From: Luteimonas padinae
GTDB taxonomy: Bacteria > Pseudomonadota > Gammaproteobacteria > Xanthomonadales > Xanthomonadaceae
NCBI RefSeq assembly: GCF_014652935.1
Contig: NZ_BMZT01000005.1
Coordinates: 62,001-126,000, forward strand
Direction: 5' to 3'
Length of the DNA stretch: 64,000 nucleotides
Shown piece by piece: positions 54,439 through 64,000 of this stretch. Within the stretch, counting starts at the first letter, position 1; every line of letters begins with the position of its first letter. The position numbers and the translations under genes were made by a program. The notes below the pieces were generated by a model, which was not told where the DNA came from, made no database searches, and saw nothing but the letters and a program-made list of their open reading frames with translations.

Positions 54439-56493
54439 ATGATCGCTGGACTCGATGGTCTGCGCTTCAGCCACTGGCACGCCGAGCAGCGCCCCGACGG
54501 CGTCGTCCTGCTGACCTTCGACCGCTCCGGCGAGTCGGTCAACACCTTCGCCCAGGACGTGCTGGTCGAACTCGACACCCTGCTCGAGCGCCTGGCCCTG
54601 GATCCGCCGCGGGCGCTGGTGCTGCGCTCGGGCAAGGCCCGGGGCTTCATCGCCGGCGCCGACATCCGCGAATTCGCGGAGTTCGATGCCAAGGGCACGA
54701 TCGGCGACTCCATCCGCCGCGGCCAGCAGGTGTTCCAGCGCCTGGCCGAGCTGCCCTGCCCCACCGTGGCCGCGATCCACGGCTTCTGCATGGGCGGCGG
54801 CACCGAGATCTCGCTGGCCTGCCGCTACCGCGTGGCCAGCAACGACCCGTCCACGCGCATCGGCCTGCCCGAGGTGAAGCTGGGCATCTATCCCGGCTGG
54901 GGCGGCAGCGTGCGCCTGCCTCGCCTGGTCGGCACGCCGGCGGCGATGGACATGATGCTGACCGGACGCACGCTGTCGGCGTCGGTCGCCAAGGCCATCG
55001 GCCTGGTCGACCGGGTGGTCGAGCCGGCCCAGCTCATCGACGCCGCCGCCGAACTCGCGCTCAAGGGCGCCGAGCGGCCGTTCCGCCAGCGCTTCATGGG
55101 CTGGATCACCAACACCTGGCCGGCGCGTCAGCTGATGGCGCCGATGCTGGTCAAGCAGGTCGCGCGCAAGGCCCGCCGCGAGCACTACCCGGCGCCCTAC
55201 GCGCTGATCGAAACCTGGCGCCGCACCGGCGGCGGCATCCAGAACCGTCTGTCCGCGGAGCGGAAAGCGGTGGTGAAGCTCGCCGGCACGCCCACCGCGC
55301 GCAACCTGACGCGCGTGTTCTTCCTGCAGGAGCGGCTGAAGGGGCTTGGTGGCAAGGACAGCGGCATCGCCCGCGTGCACGTGGTCGGCGCCGGAGTCAT
55401 GGGCGGCGACATCGCCGCCTGGTCGGCGCTGAAGGGCTTCGAGGTCACGCTGCAGGACCGCGAGCAGGCCTATATCGACAAGGCCATGGCGCGCGCGCAG
55501 GAACTGTTCGCGAAGAAGGTGAAGGTCGACGCGAAGCGCCCCGAGGTGGTGGCACGGCTGAAGTCCGACCTGGCCGGCAACGGTGTCGCCGACGCCGACC
55601 TGGTGATCGAGGCGATCATCGAGCAGCCGCAGGCCAAGCGCTCGCTGTACGCGGGCATCGAGCCGGCGCTGAAGCCCGACGCCCTGCTTGCCACCAACAC
55701 CTCGTCGATCCCGCTCGACGAGCTGCGCACCGGCCTCGCCCGTCCCGCGCGGTTCGCCGGCCTGCACTACTTCAACCCGGTGGCGCTGATGCCGCTGGTG
55801 GAGATCGTGCGCCACGATGCGATGGATCCGGAAACCGAGCGCCGCCTGGCCGCGTTCTGCAAGGCGATCGACAAGCTGCCGGTGCCGGTGGCCGGCACGC
55901 CGGGCTTCCTGGTCAACCGCCTGCTGTTCCCCTACATGCTCGAGGCCGCGACCGCGTATTCCGAAGGCATCCCGGGCGCGGTGATCGACCGCGCGGCGGT
56001 GAAGTTCGGCATGCCGATGGGGCCGATCGAGCTGATCGACACCGTCGGCCTGGACGTGGCCGCGGGCGTGGGCGCGGAGCTGGCGCCGTTCCTCGGGCTG
56101 CCGATCCCGCCCTCGCTGTCCACGCCGCCGGAAGCCGGCAGGCGCGGCAAGAAGGACGGCCAGGGCCTGTACGCCTGGGAAAACGGCAAGCCGAAGAAGC
56201 CCGAGGTGCCGAAGGACTACCAGGCGCCGGCCGATCTCGAGGACCGGCTGATCCTGCCGCTGGTCAACGAGGCGGTGGCGGCGCTGCACGAGGGCGTGGT
56301 CGCCGACGGCGACCTGCTGGATGCCGGCGTGATCTTCGGCACCGGCTTCGCGCCCTTCCGCGGCGGCCCGATCCAGTACGTGCGCGAGACCGGCGCCGAG
56401 GCGGTGCTGCTGCGGATGAAGGGCCTGCAGGCCGCCCACGGCGACCGCTTCGCGCCTCGTCCCGGCTGGGACTCCCCCGCGCTGCGCAAGTAG
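54439..56493 (+). CDS. Bifunctional enoyl-CoA hydratase/3-hydroxyacyl-CoA dehydrogenase (FadB/FadJ type)
   Basis: 684 aa from ATG 54439 (MIAGLDGLRF); a TTG 21 codons upstream is less likely. The crotonase half (about 10-190) has GFIAGADI and the oxyanion GFCMGGGTEISLAC; the dehydrogenase half (about 315-640) has NAD-binding VHVVGAGVMGGDIAAW, catalytic His in GLHYFNPV and PIELIDTVGLD. Oxidises trans-enoyl-CoA to 3-ketoacyl-CoA in beta-oxidation. No thiolase partner is nearby. It lies divergently from the rpoE operon and convergently with pilZ. Confidence 0.9.
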   Translation: MIAGLDGLRFSHWHAEQRPDGVVLLTFDRSGESVNTFAQDVLVELDTLLERLALDPPRALVLRSGKARGFIAGADIREFAEFDAKGTIGDSIRRGQQVFQRLAELPCPTVAAIHGFCMGGGTEISLACRYRVASNDPSTRIGLPEVKLGIYPGWGGSVRLPRLVGTPAAMDMMLTGRTLSASVAKAIGLVDRVVEPAQLIDAAAELALKGAERPFRQRFMGWITNTWPARQLMAPMLVKQVARKARREHYPAPYALIETWRRTGGGIQNRLSAERKAVVKLAGTPTARNLTRVFFLQERLKGLGGKDSGIARVHVVGAGVMGGDIAAWSALKGFEVTLQDREQAYIDKAMARAQELFAKKVKVDAKRPEVVARLKSDLAGNGVADADLVIEAIIEQPQAKRSLYAGIEPALKPDALLATNTSSIPLDELRTGLARPARFAGLHYFNPVALMPLVEIVRHDAMDPETERRLAAFCKAIDKLPVPVAGTPGFLVNRLLFPYMLEAATAYSEGIPGAVIDRAAVKFGMPMGPIELIDTVGLDVAAGVGAELAPFLGLPIPPSLSTPPEAGRRGKKDGQGLYAWENGKPKKPEVPKDYQAPADLEDRLILPLVNEAVAALHEGVVADGDLLDAGVIFGTGFAPFRGGPIQYVRETGAEAVLLRMKGLQAAHGDRFAPRPGWDSPALRK

Positions 56494-56527
56494 CGCCGCC
56501 ATCCCCGCTGTGCGGACACCTCCCCCG

Positions 56528-56887
56528 CTACATCGTGTGCGTGGCCTTGTCCGCGTTCAGCGAGCCGGCGAGCAGCGTCTCGATCCGGCCCTTCACGTTC
56601 TCGCCCTCGGCGGTGTCGGCGAACTGCACGCCGATGCCGGCGGTGCGGTTGCCCTGGGCGCCGGGCGGCGTCACCCAGACCACCTTGCCGGCTGCGGGCA
56701 GGCGCTCGCTGGACTCGGGCAGGGTCAGCAGCACGAAGACCTCGTCGCCGATGAAATAGCGCCGCGTGGTCGGCACGAAGATGCCGCCGTGCTTGAGATA
56801 CGGCATGTAGGCCGCGTACAGCTGGGCCTTGTCCTTGACCGCCAGCGACAGGATGCCCTGCCGCGCGCCGCCACCGGTTGCACTCAT
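56528..56887 (-). CDS. pilZ: Type IV pilus PilZ-domain protein
   Basis: 119 aa. PilZ fold (about 12-110) without the N-terminal RxxxR or the DxSxxG motifs needed for c-di-GMP binding (the latter position reads KHGGIF). This is the hallmark of the non-binding PilZ that contacts FimX and PilB in Xanthomonas. Its position after tmk-holB is conserved in Pseudomonas and Xanthomonas. Starts in an ATGA overlap with holB. Confidence 0.9.
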   Translation of the reverse strand: MSATGGGARQGILSLAVKDKAQLYAAYMPYLKHGGIFVPTTRRYFIGDEVFVLLTLPESSERLPAAGKVVWVTPPGAQGNRTAGIGVQFADTAEGENVKGRIETLLAGSLNADKATHTM

Positions 56888-57927
56888 CGCGTCACTCCAC
56901 TTGCGTTCCCGCCCGCGGCGTCGCGCCATGCGAGCAGCAGGTCCACCACCGCGAGGTCGGCGCGGACCGTGCTGCGCAGCAGTTCGCGCGTGCGGTTGGC
57001 GCTGTCGAACCAGGCGGCCAGCTTCCGGATTCGCGCCGGATCGGTCAAGCCGGCGGCCTCGTCGCGGGCCACGTCGGCGGCATGCAGCAGGCGCTGCGTG
57101 GCCTGCTCGTCCGCCGTCCAGGCCTTGGCGACCTCGAGCGGCGAAGCGCTGTTGCCCGCCAGCTTCGCCAGGTCGGCCGCAACCTCGCGGCGCAGCGCCA
57201 TGCCGCCGTCGCGCAGCCAGGCATCGGCCAGCCCGGGATGGCCGCGGGCGGCGGCCAGAGCCTCCGCGGCGGCGCCGTCGGCGTGGCCCTGCGCGCGCAG
57301 CCAGGCCACGGCCTCGTCCGCCGGCGGCAGGCGGAACTCCAGGCGCTGGCAGCGGCTGCGGATTGTCGCCGGCAGGCGCGCGGGATTCGCGCTGAGCAGC
57401 CACAGGTAGCGGCCTGGCACCGGCTCCTCCAGCGTCTTCAGCAGCGCGTTGGCGGCGGCATCGTTCATGTCGTCGGCCGGATCGATGATCGCGACCTTGG
57501 CATCGCCGTACTGCGGCGTGGTAGCCAGGCGCGCCGACAGCTCGCGCACCTGGTCGACCGGGATCACCGAGAGCTGGCGCGGCGGCGACGGCGTCAGCCG
57601 CCAGGCGTGGCCGACGAAGATCGCGTCCGGATGGCCGGGATGGCCCCAGGGGTGCGAGGGCGAGCCGTCGGGCCGCTGCTCGAGCGGATCCTTCTGCGCA
57701 CGCGCGCGATACAGGCTGCAGGACCGGCACTGGCCACAGGGGCGCGCGGCGGCGTCCGGCGACAGGCACAGCACGCGCTGCGCAAGCCGCTCGGCGACCA
57801 GGCGCTTGCCCAGCATCGCCGGGCCGCAGAACAGCAGCGCGTGGCCCATGCGCCCGGCATCGATCGCCGCGGCCGCATGGTCGTGCATGCGCTGCTGCCA
57901 GGGCGCGAGCGGCAGGTCGTCGTTCAT
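56884..57927 (-). CDS. holB: DNA polymerase III delta' subunit
   Basis: 347 aa. Clamp-loader subunit. RuvB-like AAA+ fold with a degenerate P-loop (LLFCGPAMLGKRL), zinc-binding cysteines (CLSPDAAARPCGQCRSC), and the sensor region NALLKTLEEPVPGRYLWLLSANPARLPATIRSRCQ. ATGA overlaps with tmk upstream and pilZ downstream indicate coupled translation. Confidence 0.93.
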   Translation of the reverse strand: MNDDLPLAPWQQRMHDHAAAAIDAGRMGHALLFCGPAMLGKRLVAERLAQRVLCLSPDAAARPCGQCRSCSLYRARAQKDPLEQRPDGSPSHPWGHPGHPDAIFVGHAWRLTPSPPRQLSVIPVDQVRELSARLATTPQYGDAKVAIIDPADDMNDAAANALLKTLEEPVPGRYLWLLSANPARLPATIRSRCQRLEFRLPPADEAVAWLRAQGHADGAAAEALAAARGHPGLADAWLRDGGMALRREVAADLAKLAGNSASPLEVAKAWTADEQATQRLLHAADVARDEAAGLTDPARIRKLAAWFDSANRTRELLRSTVRADLAVVDLLLAWRDAAGGNASGVTR

Positions 57928-58565
57928 GCCCTCTCCGCGAAGGCCCGCAGGGCCGCGACCGCGTCGGCCACGACCTGCTCGACCGCGCGCGAGGCGTCGA
58001 CGACGCGGAAGCGCTGCGGCTCGGCGGCGGCCCGCGCCAGGAAGGTCGCGCGCGCGCGCTCGAAGAAGGCCGCGCGCTCGCGCTCGATGCGGTCCGGCCG
58101 TGGATCCCGGCCCTGGATGCGCTCGCGGCCCTGCGCGACGTCGAGGTCGAGCAGCAAGGTCAGGCCGGGACGGATGCCGACCACGCGACGCTCCAGCGCC
58201 TCGATGAAATCCGCATCGAGCCCGCGCCCCCCGCCCTGGTAGGCGTAGCTCGAATCGGTGAAGCGGTCGCACAGCACCCAGGCGCCGCGCTCCAGCGCCG
58301 GCAGCACCGTCGTACGCACGTGCTGCGCGCGCGCGGCGAACATCAGCAGCAGCTCGGTGTCCGCCGCCACCGCTTCGTCGTCGGGCTGCAGCAGCAGGGC
58401 GCGGATCTTCTCGGCCAGCGGCGTGCCGCCGGGTTCGCGGGTGACCACCACCTCGCGGCCCGAGGCGGCCAGCTCCGCGCGCAGCGCCGCCAGCACCGTG
58501 GTCTTGCCGGCGCCCTCGCCGCCTTCCAGCGAGACGAAGCGCGGATGCAGGGGCAGCGCGCTCAT
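57924..58565 (-). CDS. tmk: Thymidylate kinase
   Basis: 213 aa. Phosphorylates dTMP to dTDP. P-loop GGEGAGKTT (15-23), DRx motif DRFTDSSYAYQGGGRGLD and a Lid-like RERIQGRDPRPDRIE region are present. ATG 58565 overlaps the mltG stop; overlaps holB downstream. Confidence 0.95.
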   Translation of the reverse strand: MSALPLHPRFVSLEGGEGAGKTTVLAALRAELAASGREVVVTREPGGTPLAEKIRALLLQPDDEAVAADTELLLMFAARAQHVRTTVLPALERGAWVLCDRFTDSSYAYQGGGRGLDADFIEALERRVVGIRPGLTLLLDLDVAQGRERIQGRDPRPDRIERERAAFFERARATFLARAAAEPQRFRVVDASRAVEQVVADAVAALRAFAERA

Positions 58566-59608
58566 CGCGGCCCGTGCCGTTCGCGGTAGCGCTGCACGTA
58601 CTGGCGCACGGCGGCGTTGTGCGCCTCGAGCGAAGGCGAGAACACGTGGCGGCCGCTGCCGTCGCCGACGGCGACGAAGTACAGCGCATCGCCCTCCTCC
58701 GGCTGCGTCGCCGCGCGCAGCGCATCGGCGCCGGCCATCGCGATCGGGGTCGGCGGCAGGCCGTCGCGGGTGTAGGTGTTGTACGGCGTGTCGGCCTGCA
58801 GGTCGCTGCGGCGGATGTTGCCCGCATACGCGCTGCCCATGCCGTAGATGACCGTGGGATCGGTCTGCAGGCGCATGCCGATACGCAGGCGACGGGTGAA
58901 CACGCCCGCGATCAGCGGGCGCTCTTCGGCGATGCCGGTCTCCTTCTCCACGATCGAGGCCAGCACCAGCGCCTGCTCCGGCGTATCGATCGGCAGGTCG
59001 TCGGCGCGCGCCTCCCACGCCGCCGCCAGGGCGCGGTCGAGGTCGTCGGCGGCGCGCTCGAGCAGGTCGACGTCGGTGTCGCCGCGGTCGTAGGCATAGG
59101 TCTCGGGCAGGAAGCGGCCTTCCGGATGCACGCCCTCGCGGCCCAGCATCGCCATCAGCGCCGCGTCGTCGACCTCGTGCAGGGTCTGCACCAGCGGCGT
59201 GGCGCGGCCGAGGGCGGCGCGCAGCTCGCGGATGTTCCAGCCTTCGACGATGGTGAAGTGGTGGCGCACGACCTTGCCGTCGCGCATGTGCCGCAGCAGT
59301 TCGCCGGCGGTGATGCCGGGCTCGAGCGCGTATTCGCCGACCTGGATGCGGCCGCCGGTGCCGAGCTGGCGCGCGAGCAGGCGCCATTCCAGGTCGCGGC
59401 CGGCGTCGATGCCCTGTTGGCGCAGGCGCGCGACCACGCTGCGCAGCGTGTCGCCGCGCTCGACGACCAGGTTGTCGCCGGCCTCGACGCCCGCCAGCGG
59501 TGCGTTGGCGAAGTCCTGGTAACTGGTCCAGGCCCACCAGGCCGCCGCACCGGCGACCAGCGCCGAGAGCAGGAACAGGACCAGGACGATGCGCTTGAGC
59601 GCCTTCAT
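58562..59608 (-). CDS. mltG: Endolytic murein transglycosylase MltG
   Basis: 348 aa. Single membrane anchor (about 5-27) and a periplasmic YceG domain. Catalytic Glu is in LASIVEKETG; YNTYTRDGLPPTPIAMAG and YFVAVGDGSGRHVFS are family hallmarks. Thought to release nascent glycan strands. Lies between pabB and tmk. Confidence 0.94.
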   Translation of the reverse strand: MKALKRIVLVLFLLSALVAGAAAWWAWTSYQDFANAPLAGVEAGDNLVVERGDTLRSVVARLRQQGIDAGRDLEWRLLARQLGTGGRIQVGEYALEPGITAGELLRHMRDGKVVRHHFTIVEGWNIRELRAALGRATPLVQTLHEVDDAALMAMLGREGVHPEGRFLPETYAYDRGDTDVDLLERAADDLDRALAAAWEARADDLPIDTPEQALVLASIVEKETGIAEERPLIAGVFTRRLRIGMRLQTDPTVIYGMGSAYAGNIRRSDLQADTPYNTYTRDGLPPTPIAMAGADALRAATQPEEGDALYFVAVGDGSGRHVFSPSLEAHNAAVRQYVQRYRERHGPR

Positions 59609-59683
59609 GGCACGCGCCGCGCGGGGCGGTGATCGGGGGTCGGATGCATGCGCCGAAGGATACCGTGCCGACCGTGGCGCCGG

Positions 59684-61216
59684 TCAGGCACCGATTGCCT
59701 GCAGCATGCCGCGGGCCTTGGCGCGGGTCTCGTCCAGTTCGTGCGCAGGGTCCGAATCCGCGACGATGCCGGCGCCGGTGCGGAAGCGCAGCGTGTCGCC
59801 CGCCACTTCGGCGCTGCGGATCAGGATGTTGAGGTCGAGGTCGCCGCTGCGGTCGAGCCAGCCCATCGCGCCGGTGTAGGCGCCGCGGCCGACGCCCTCC
59901 AGCTCGGCGATGATCTCCATGCAGCGCACCTTCGGCGCGCCGGTGATCGTGCCGCCCGGGAACACCGCGCGCAGCACCGCGCCCGGGGTCGCGTCGTCGC
60001 GCAGGCGGCCGCGCACGTTGCTGACGATGTGGTGCACGTGCGCGTAGCTCTCCACCACCATCAGCTCGTCGACCTCGACGCTGCCGCCGCGGCAGACGCG
60101 GCCGAGGTCGTTGCGCTCGAGGTCGACCAGCATCACGTGCTCGGCGCGCTCCTTGGCGTGGCCGATCAGCTCGCGGATGCGGCCGGCGTCGTCGTCGCCG
60201 GGCAGGCGCGGACGGGTGCCGGCGATGGGGCGGGTCTCGACCAGGTCGCCGCGCACCGAGACCAGGCGTTCGGGCGAGGCGCTGACCACGGCGCCGGCTT
60301 CGCCCAGGTCGAACAGGCCGGCGAAGGGCGCCGGATTGGCGCGGCGCAGGCGTTCGTACAGCGCGGCCGGCGCCAGCGGCGCGTCGAAGCGCGCCTGCCA
60401 GCCGCGGGACAGGTTGACCTGGAAGACGTCGCCGGCGCGGATGTAGTCGAGCGCGCGCGCAGCCGCTGCGGTGTAAGTCTCGCCGGGGTCTTCGCTGCAC
60501 GCCAGCAGCGTGGGCCAGCCGGTGTCGCCGGTCGCAGGCTGCGCTGCGCGCGCGCCGAGCGCTCCGAGCGCGCCGCATTCGCCGGACCCGGCCTGCGCCG
60601 CCGCGGGGTTCGCGACGGTGTCCGCGGCATCGGCCGGGGTGGGCAGGCCGCCGATGTCCGCCAGCACGGCGTCCAGCAGCGCCTCTGCGCCCTCCTCCGC
60701 CACGGCCACCACTTCGCCGCTGAGGCGGTCGCGGAGCACCGCCCCCCGGCAGCGACAGGCCACCGCCACCGGCAGCGCGCCGGGCGACGCCGGAAGCCGC
60801 AGCACCGGCTCCACCTGTGCCGCCAGCTCGTAGCCCAGCAGCAGCGCCCAGCCGCCCTGGAAGGGCCAGGGCGAGGCGTCCGGGGGGCGATGCAGCGCGC
60901 GCCAGTCGGCATCGAGGGCGCGAAGGAAATCGTGGTCGTGGTCGACGTCGTCGCTGCGATGGGCGGCAGCGCCCTCGCCCGCAACGCCGCCATCGACAGC
61001 GCCTGAACCCGAGTCGCCGTCAGCAAGCCTGTCACGCCGGACCCGGCCATCGCGCCCCAGCACCAGCCGCGTACCGTCGGACGCGAGCAGCATGTCCCAG
61101 CGCCCTTGCGCGGTGCCCGAGGCCACCGATTCCAGCAGCAGCGGATAGCGCGCGGGCGCACGCTGCTGCAGCGCAAGCAGGTCGAAGCCGTGCGCCAGCG
61201 CGCGGACGTGGGTCAT
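59684..61216 (-). CDS. pabB: Chorismate-utilising enzyme, probable aminodeoxychorismate synthase component I (PabB)
   Basis: 510 aa. The N-terminal subdomain (1-230) is lengthened by a low-complexity Ala/Gly/Asp segment (about 68-95, 195-240). The chorismate-binding domain (about 245-505) is complete: FQVNLSRGW, SASPERLV, ERNDLGRVC, TGAPKVRCME, GAMGWLDRSGD, RTGAGIVADSDP. The active-site motif reads PIAGT (60215-60229), as in anthranilate synthase TrpE, rather than PIKGT as in E. coli PabB. Position next to mltG and fabF favours PabB. No pabA or pabC gene is in the window. Confidence 0.85.
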   Translation of the reverse strand: MTHVRALAHGFDLLALQQRAPARYPLLLESVASGTAQGRWDMLLASDGTRLVLGRDGRVRRDRLADGDSGSGAVDGGVAGEGAAAHRSDDVDHDHDFLRALDADWRALHRPPDASPWPFQGGWALLLGYELAAQVEPVLRLPASPGALPVAVACRCRGAVLRDRLSGEVVAVAEEGAEALLDAVLADIGGLPTPADAADTVANPAAAQAGSGECGALGALGARAAQPATGDTGWPTLLACSEDPGETYTAAAARALDYIRAGDVFQVNLSRGWQARFDAPLAPAALYERLRRANPAPFAGLFDLGEAGAVVSASPERLVSVRGDLVETRPIAGTRPRLPGDDDAGRIRELIGHAKERAEHVMLVDLERNDLGRVCRGGSVEVDELMVVESYAHVHHIVSNVRGRLRDDATPGAVLRAVFPGGTITGAPKVRCMEIIAELEGVGRGAYTGAMGWLDRSGDLDLNILIRSAEVAGDTLRFRTGAGIVADSDPAHELDETRAKARGMLQAIGA

Positions 61217-61253
61217 GTGCGGGCCTCGCCGCCCGTCGGGGCGGCGCCGTGGA

Positions 61254-62489
<1,236 letters not shown>

Positions 62490-62609
62490 GGGAACTCCGG
62501 ACGGTTGTGCGTGCTGTGCGAGCGCGCCGCTACGGCGCGCCGGAAACGCCCGAGGCCGCATCAGCGGCCCCGGGTTGTGCATTCGGTCGGCGCATCGCGC
62601 CGCCGGCGA

Positions 62610-62849
62610 TCAGGCCTTGACGTGGGCCTTGATGTAGTCGATCGCCTGCTGCACCGAAGTGATCTTCTCGGCTTCCTCGTCGGGGATCTCGCACTCGAAC
62701 TCTTCTTCGAGGGCCATCACCAGTTCGACGGTATCGAGGGAATCGGCACCCAGGTCGTCGACGAAGGAGGCGCTTGCGCTGACCTCGTCTTCCTTGACGC
62801 CCAGTTGTTCGACGACGATCTTCTTGACGCGCTCTTCGATGCTGCTCAT
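62610..62849 (-). CDS. acpP: Acyl carrier protein
   Basis: 79 aa. Strongly acidic four-helix ACP; phosphopantetheine attachment Ser37 in [10 protein letters not shown]. Between fabG and fabF in the standard order. A 112-bp gap upstream may contain its own promoter (TTACACT on the minus strand near 62884-62890 is a -10-like candidate), as is common for acpP. Confidence 0.97.
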   Translation of the reverse strand: MSSIEERVKKIVVEQLGVKEDEVSASASFVDDLGADSLDTVELVMALEEEFECEIPDEEAEKITSVQQAIDYIKAHVKA

Positions 62850-62961
62850 GTGTTGTTGGCTCCGGTGGAGGCTGTTGCGGTGGGTAGTGTAAGGGATTCG
62901 GTCCGGGGCGGTACTGCCCGTCGGCTCCCCTTTCGATTCAAGGGCTTGGCGCCCGGGTGCA

Positions 62962-63705
62962 TCACGGCATGTACATCCCGCCGTTGACGTGCAGGGTCTC
63001 GCCGGTGATGTAGCCGGCGTCCGGGCCGGCCAGGAAGGCGACGGCGCGGGCGATGTCGGAAGGCTCGCCGAGGCGGCCAAGCGCGATCTGCTGTGACATC
63101 GCCGCCTTCGCGTCCTCGGGCAGGTCACGGGTCATGTCGGTGGCGATGAAGCCCGGCGCGACCACGTTCACGGTCACGCCGCGGCTGCCGATCTCCTTCG
63201 CCAGCGACTTCGAGAACGCGATGATGCCGGCCTTGGCCGCGGCGTAGTTCGCCTGGCCAGCATTGCCGGTCACGCCCACCACCGAGGCGATGTTGATGAT
63301 GCGGCCGCGGCGGGCCTTCATCATCCCGCGCATCACCGCCTTGCTGCTGCGGTAGACGCTGGTGAGGTTGGTGTCGAGGATGGCCTGCCAGTCCTCGTCC
63401 TTCATCCGCATCAGCAGGTTGTCGCGGGTGATGCCGGCGTTGTTGACCAGGATCGAGAGCGCGCCGATGTCCTTGCCGATGCCCTCGATCAGCGCCTCGA
63501 TCGCACCGGGCGCGGCGACGTCGAGCACGCGGCCGTGGCCACCCTGCGCCGCGAGGCGCTCGCCGATGGCCTTCGCCCCGCCCTCGCTGGTCGCCGTACC
63601 GACGACCGTCGCGCCGCGCGCGGCCAGCTCGTCGGCGATCGCCGCGCCAATACCGCGGCTGGCGCCGGTCACCAGCGCGATCTCGCCCTTCAGTTCCTGG
63701 GTCAT
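62962..63705 (-). CDS. fabG: 3-oxoacyl-ACP reductase
   Basis: 247 aa. NADPH-dependent short-chain dehydrogenase of fatty-acid synthesis. Cofactor motif [12 protein letters not shown], triad Ser141, Tyr154, Lys158. Between fabD and acpP. The 174-bp gap upstream to fabD is filled by a palindromic element, unusual for this tightly packed operon. Confidence 0.96.
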   Translation of the reverse strand: MTQELKGEIALVTGASRGIGAAIADELAARGATVVGTATSEGGAKAIGERLAAQGGHGRVLDVAAPGAIEALIEGIGKDIGALSILVNNAGITRDNLLMRMKDEDWQAILDTNLTSVYRSSKAVMRGMMKARRGRIINIASVVGVTGNAGQANYAAAKAGIIAFSKSLAKEIGSRGVTVNVVAPGFIATDMTRDLPEDAKAAMSQQIALGRLGEPSDIARAVAFLAGPDAGYITGETLHVNGGMYMP

Positions 63706-63735
63706 GTCGTTTTTGCCTGTGTCAGTTCAAAAGCC

Positions 63736-63875
63736 TTGCCACGGATGAACGCGGATCACACGGATTCACACGGATAAAGCAGGAAAAACATGTCTGCAAC
63801 GGCGGCGCCAATGCTGTTTCATCCGCATTTGCTCTATCCGTGTAAATCCGTGTGATCCGCGTTCATCCGTGGCAA
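63736..63875. repeat. Palindromic element 3 (GCCACGGAT family), 140 bp
   Basis: Arms of about 45 bp: left TTGCCACGGATGAACGCGGA, continuing TCACACGGATTCACACGGAT; right is its reverse complement with few mismatches. The arm is built of approximately 11-bp ACGGAT-type units and differs from elements 1 and 2 after the first 9 bp (GAACG for TTACG). Lies between fabG and fabD; the fabD stop codon is within its outer conserved edge. Confidence 0.85.
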
Positions 63876-63879
63876 AAAA

Positions 63880-64000
63880 TCAGCTCTTCCATTCCGCGAG
63901 CGCTGCCTCGAAGTCGGCGGCGGTGCCGAGCGTGCGGGCGTCAAGGGATTTGTCGATGCGCTTCGCCAGGCCGGTCAGGACCTTGCCGGGGCCGCATTCG
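63880..64000 (-). CDS. fabD: Malonyl-CoA-ACP transacylase, C-terminal end (partial)
   Basis: The last 40 codons before the window edge. ECGPGKVLTGLAKRIDKSLD matches the FabD C-terminus (E. coli EVGPGKVLTGLTKRI). The 5' part lies outside the window. It ends in WKS then TGA, immediately next to the palindromic element. FabD loads malonyl groups onto ACP; its place upstream of fabG-acpP-fabF is canonical. Confidence 0.9.
   Translation of the reverse strand, partial: ECGPGKVLTGLAKRIDKSLDARTLGTAADFEAALAEWKS

Overview
The window is about 64 kb of very GC-rich, densely coded chromosome. Gene content and order point to a gammaproteobacterium of the Xanthomonadaceae/Lysobacteraceae (Xanthomonas, Lysobacter or Luteimonas type). 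The supporting blocks are rpoE-rseA-degP(mucD) next to lepA-lepB-DUF4845-rnc-era-recO, fabD-fabG-acpP-fabF-pabB-mltG-tmk-holB-pilZ, hpt next to nagZ and an MTA/MTI phosphorylase, and a FimX-type degenerate GGDEF/EAL protein. The genus cannot be fixed from sequence reading alone. No prophage, integron, CRISPR array, transposase or plasmid module was seen. The mobile-like DNA consists of small non-coding palindromic elements and one tandem repeat.

Layout. 1-11 kb: epmB, fimX, htpX, gluQ, phaB, phaR, an M48 protease, a formylglycine-generating-enzyme-type lipoprotein, rnd and two tRNAs (Ala-CGC, Arg-CCT). 11-16 kb: an ALDH7-type dehydrogenase, then pyrD, murB and an EamA transporter, the last three joined by GTGA stop/start overlaps. 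16-26 kb: a large secreted S8 protease, PAP2 phosphatase and ispG on the minus strand; xseA, an acetolactate-synthase-like enzyme and a second aldehyde dehydrogenase on the plus strand. 26-36 kb: a VWA lipoprotein, a double-GAF GGDEF/EAL enzyme, an ECF sigma factor with its membrane partner, a frameshifted YigZ/IMPACT gene, an ABC exporter and an acidic small protein. 36-45 kb: a broken metallophosphoesterase, a cold-shock protein, the phosphorylase/hpt/nagZ group, a CYTH phosphatase, rlmD, a DUF1318 lipoprotein, a YdbH-like protein and a receiver-Hpt protein.

45-64 kb is almost entirely housekeeping genes on the minus strand: the envelope-stress operon rpoE-rseA-degP, headed by a well-formed sigma-E promoter; lepA-lepB-DUF4845-rnc-era-recO; a beta-oxidation enzyme on the plus strand; then the fatty-acid and DNA-replication block, which ends at the window edge inside fabD. 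Many neighbours in these blocks overlap by ATGA, which suggests translational coupling.

Three threads connect distant genes. Cyclic-di-GMP and type IV pilus control is represented by fimX, pilZ and one apparently active GGDEF/EAL enzyme. Envelope homeostasis is represented by rpoE/rseA/degP, htpX, an M48 protease, mltG, nagZ, murB, lepB and YdbH/DUF1318. A family of palindromic elements with arms beginning GCCACGGAT occurs three times in full (6568-6757, 35119-35286, 63736-63875), and a separate REP-like family starting GTAGGAGCGGC occurs between 40 and 46 kb. The clearest anomalies are the palindromic elements (one appears to supply the fabD stop codon), the disrupted yigZ, the GGGCGGAG array between era and recO, and the basic tail on the second aldehyde dehydrogenase.
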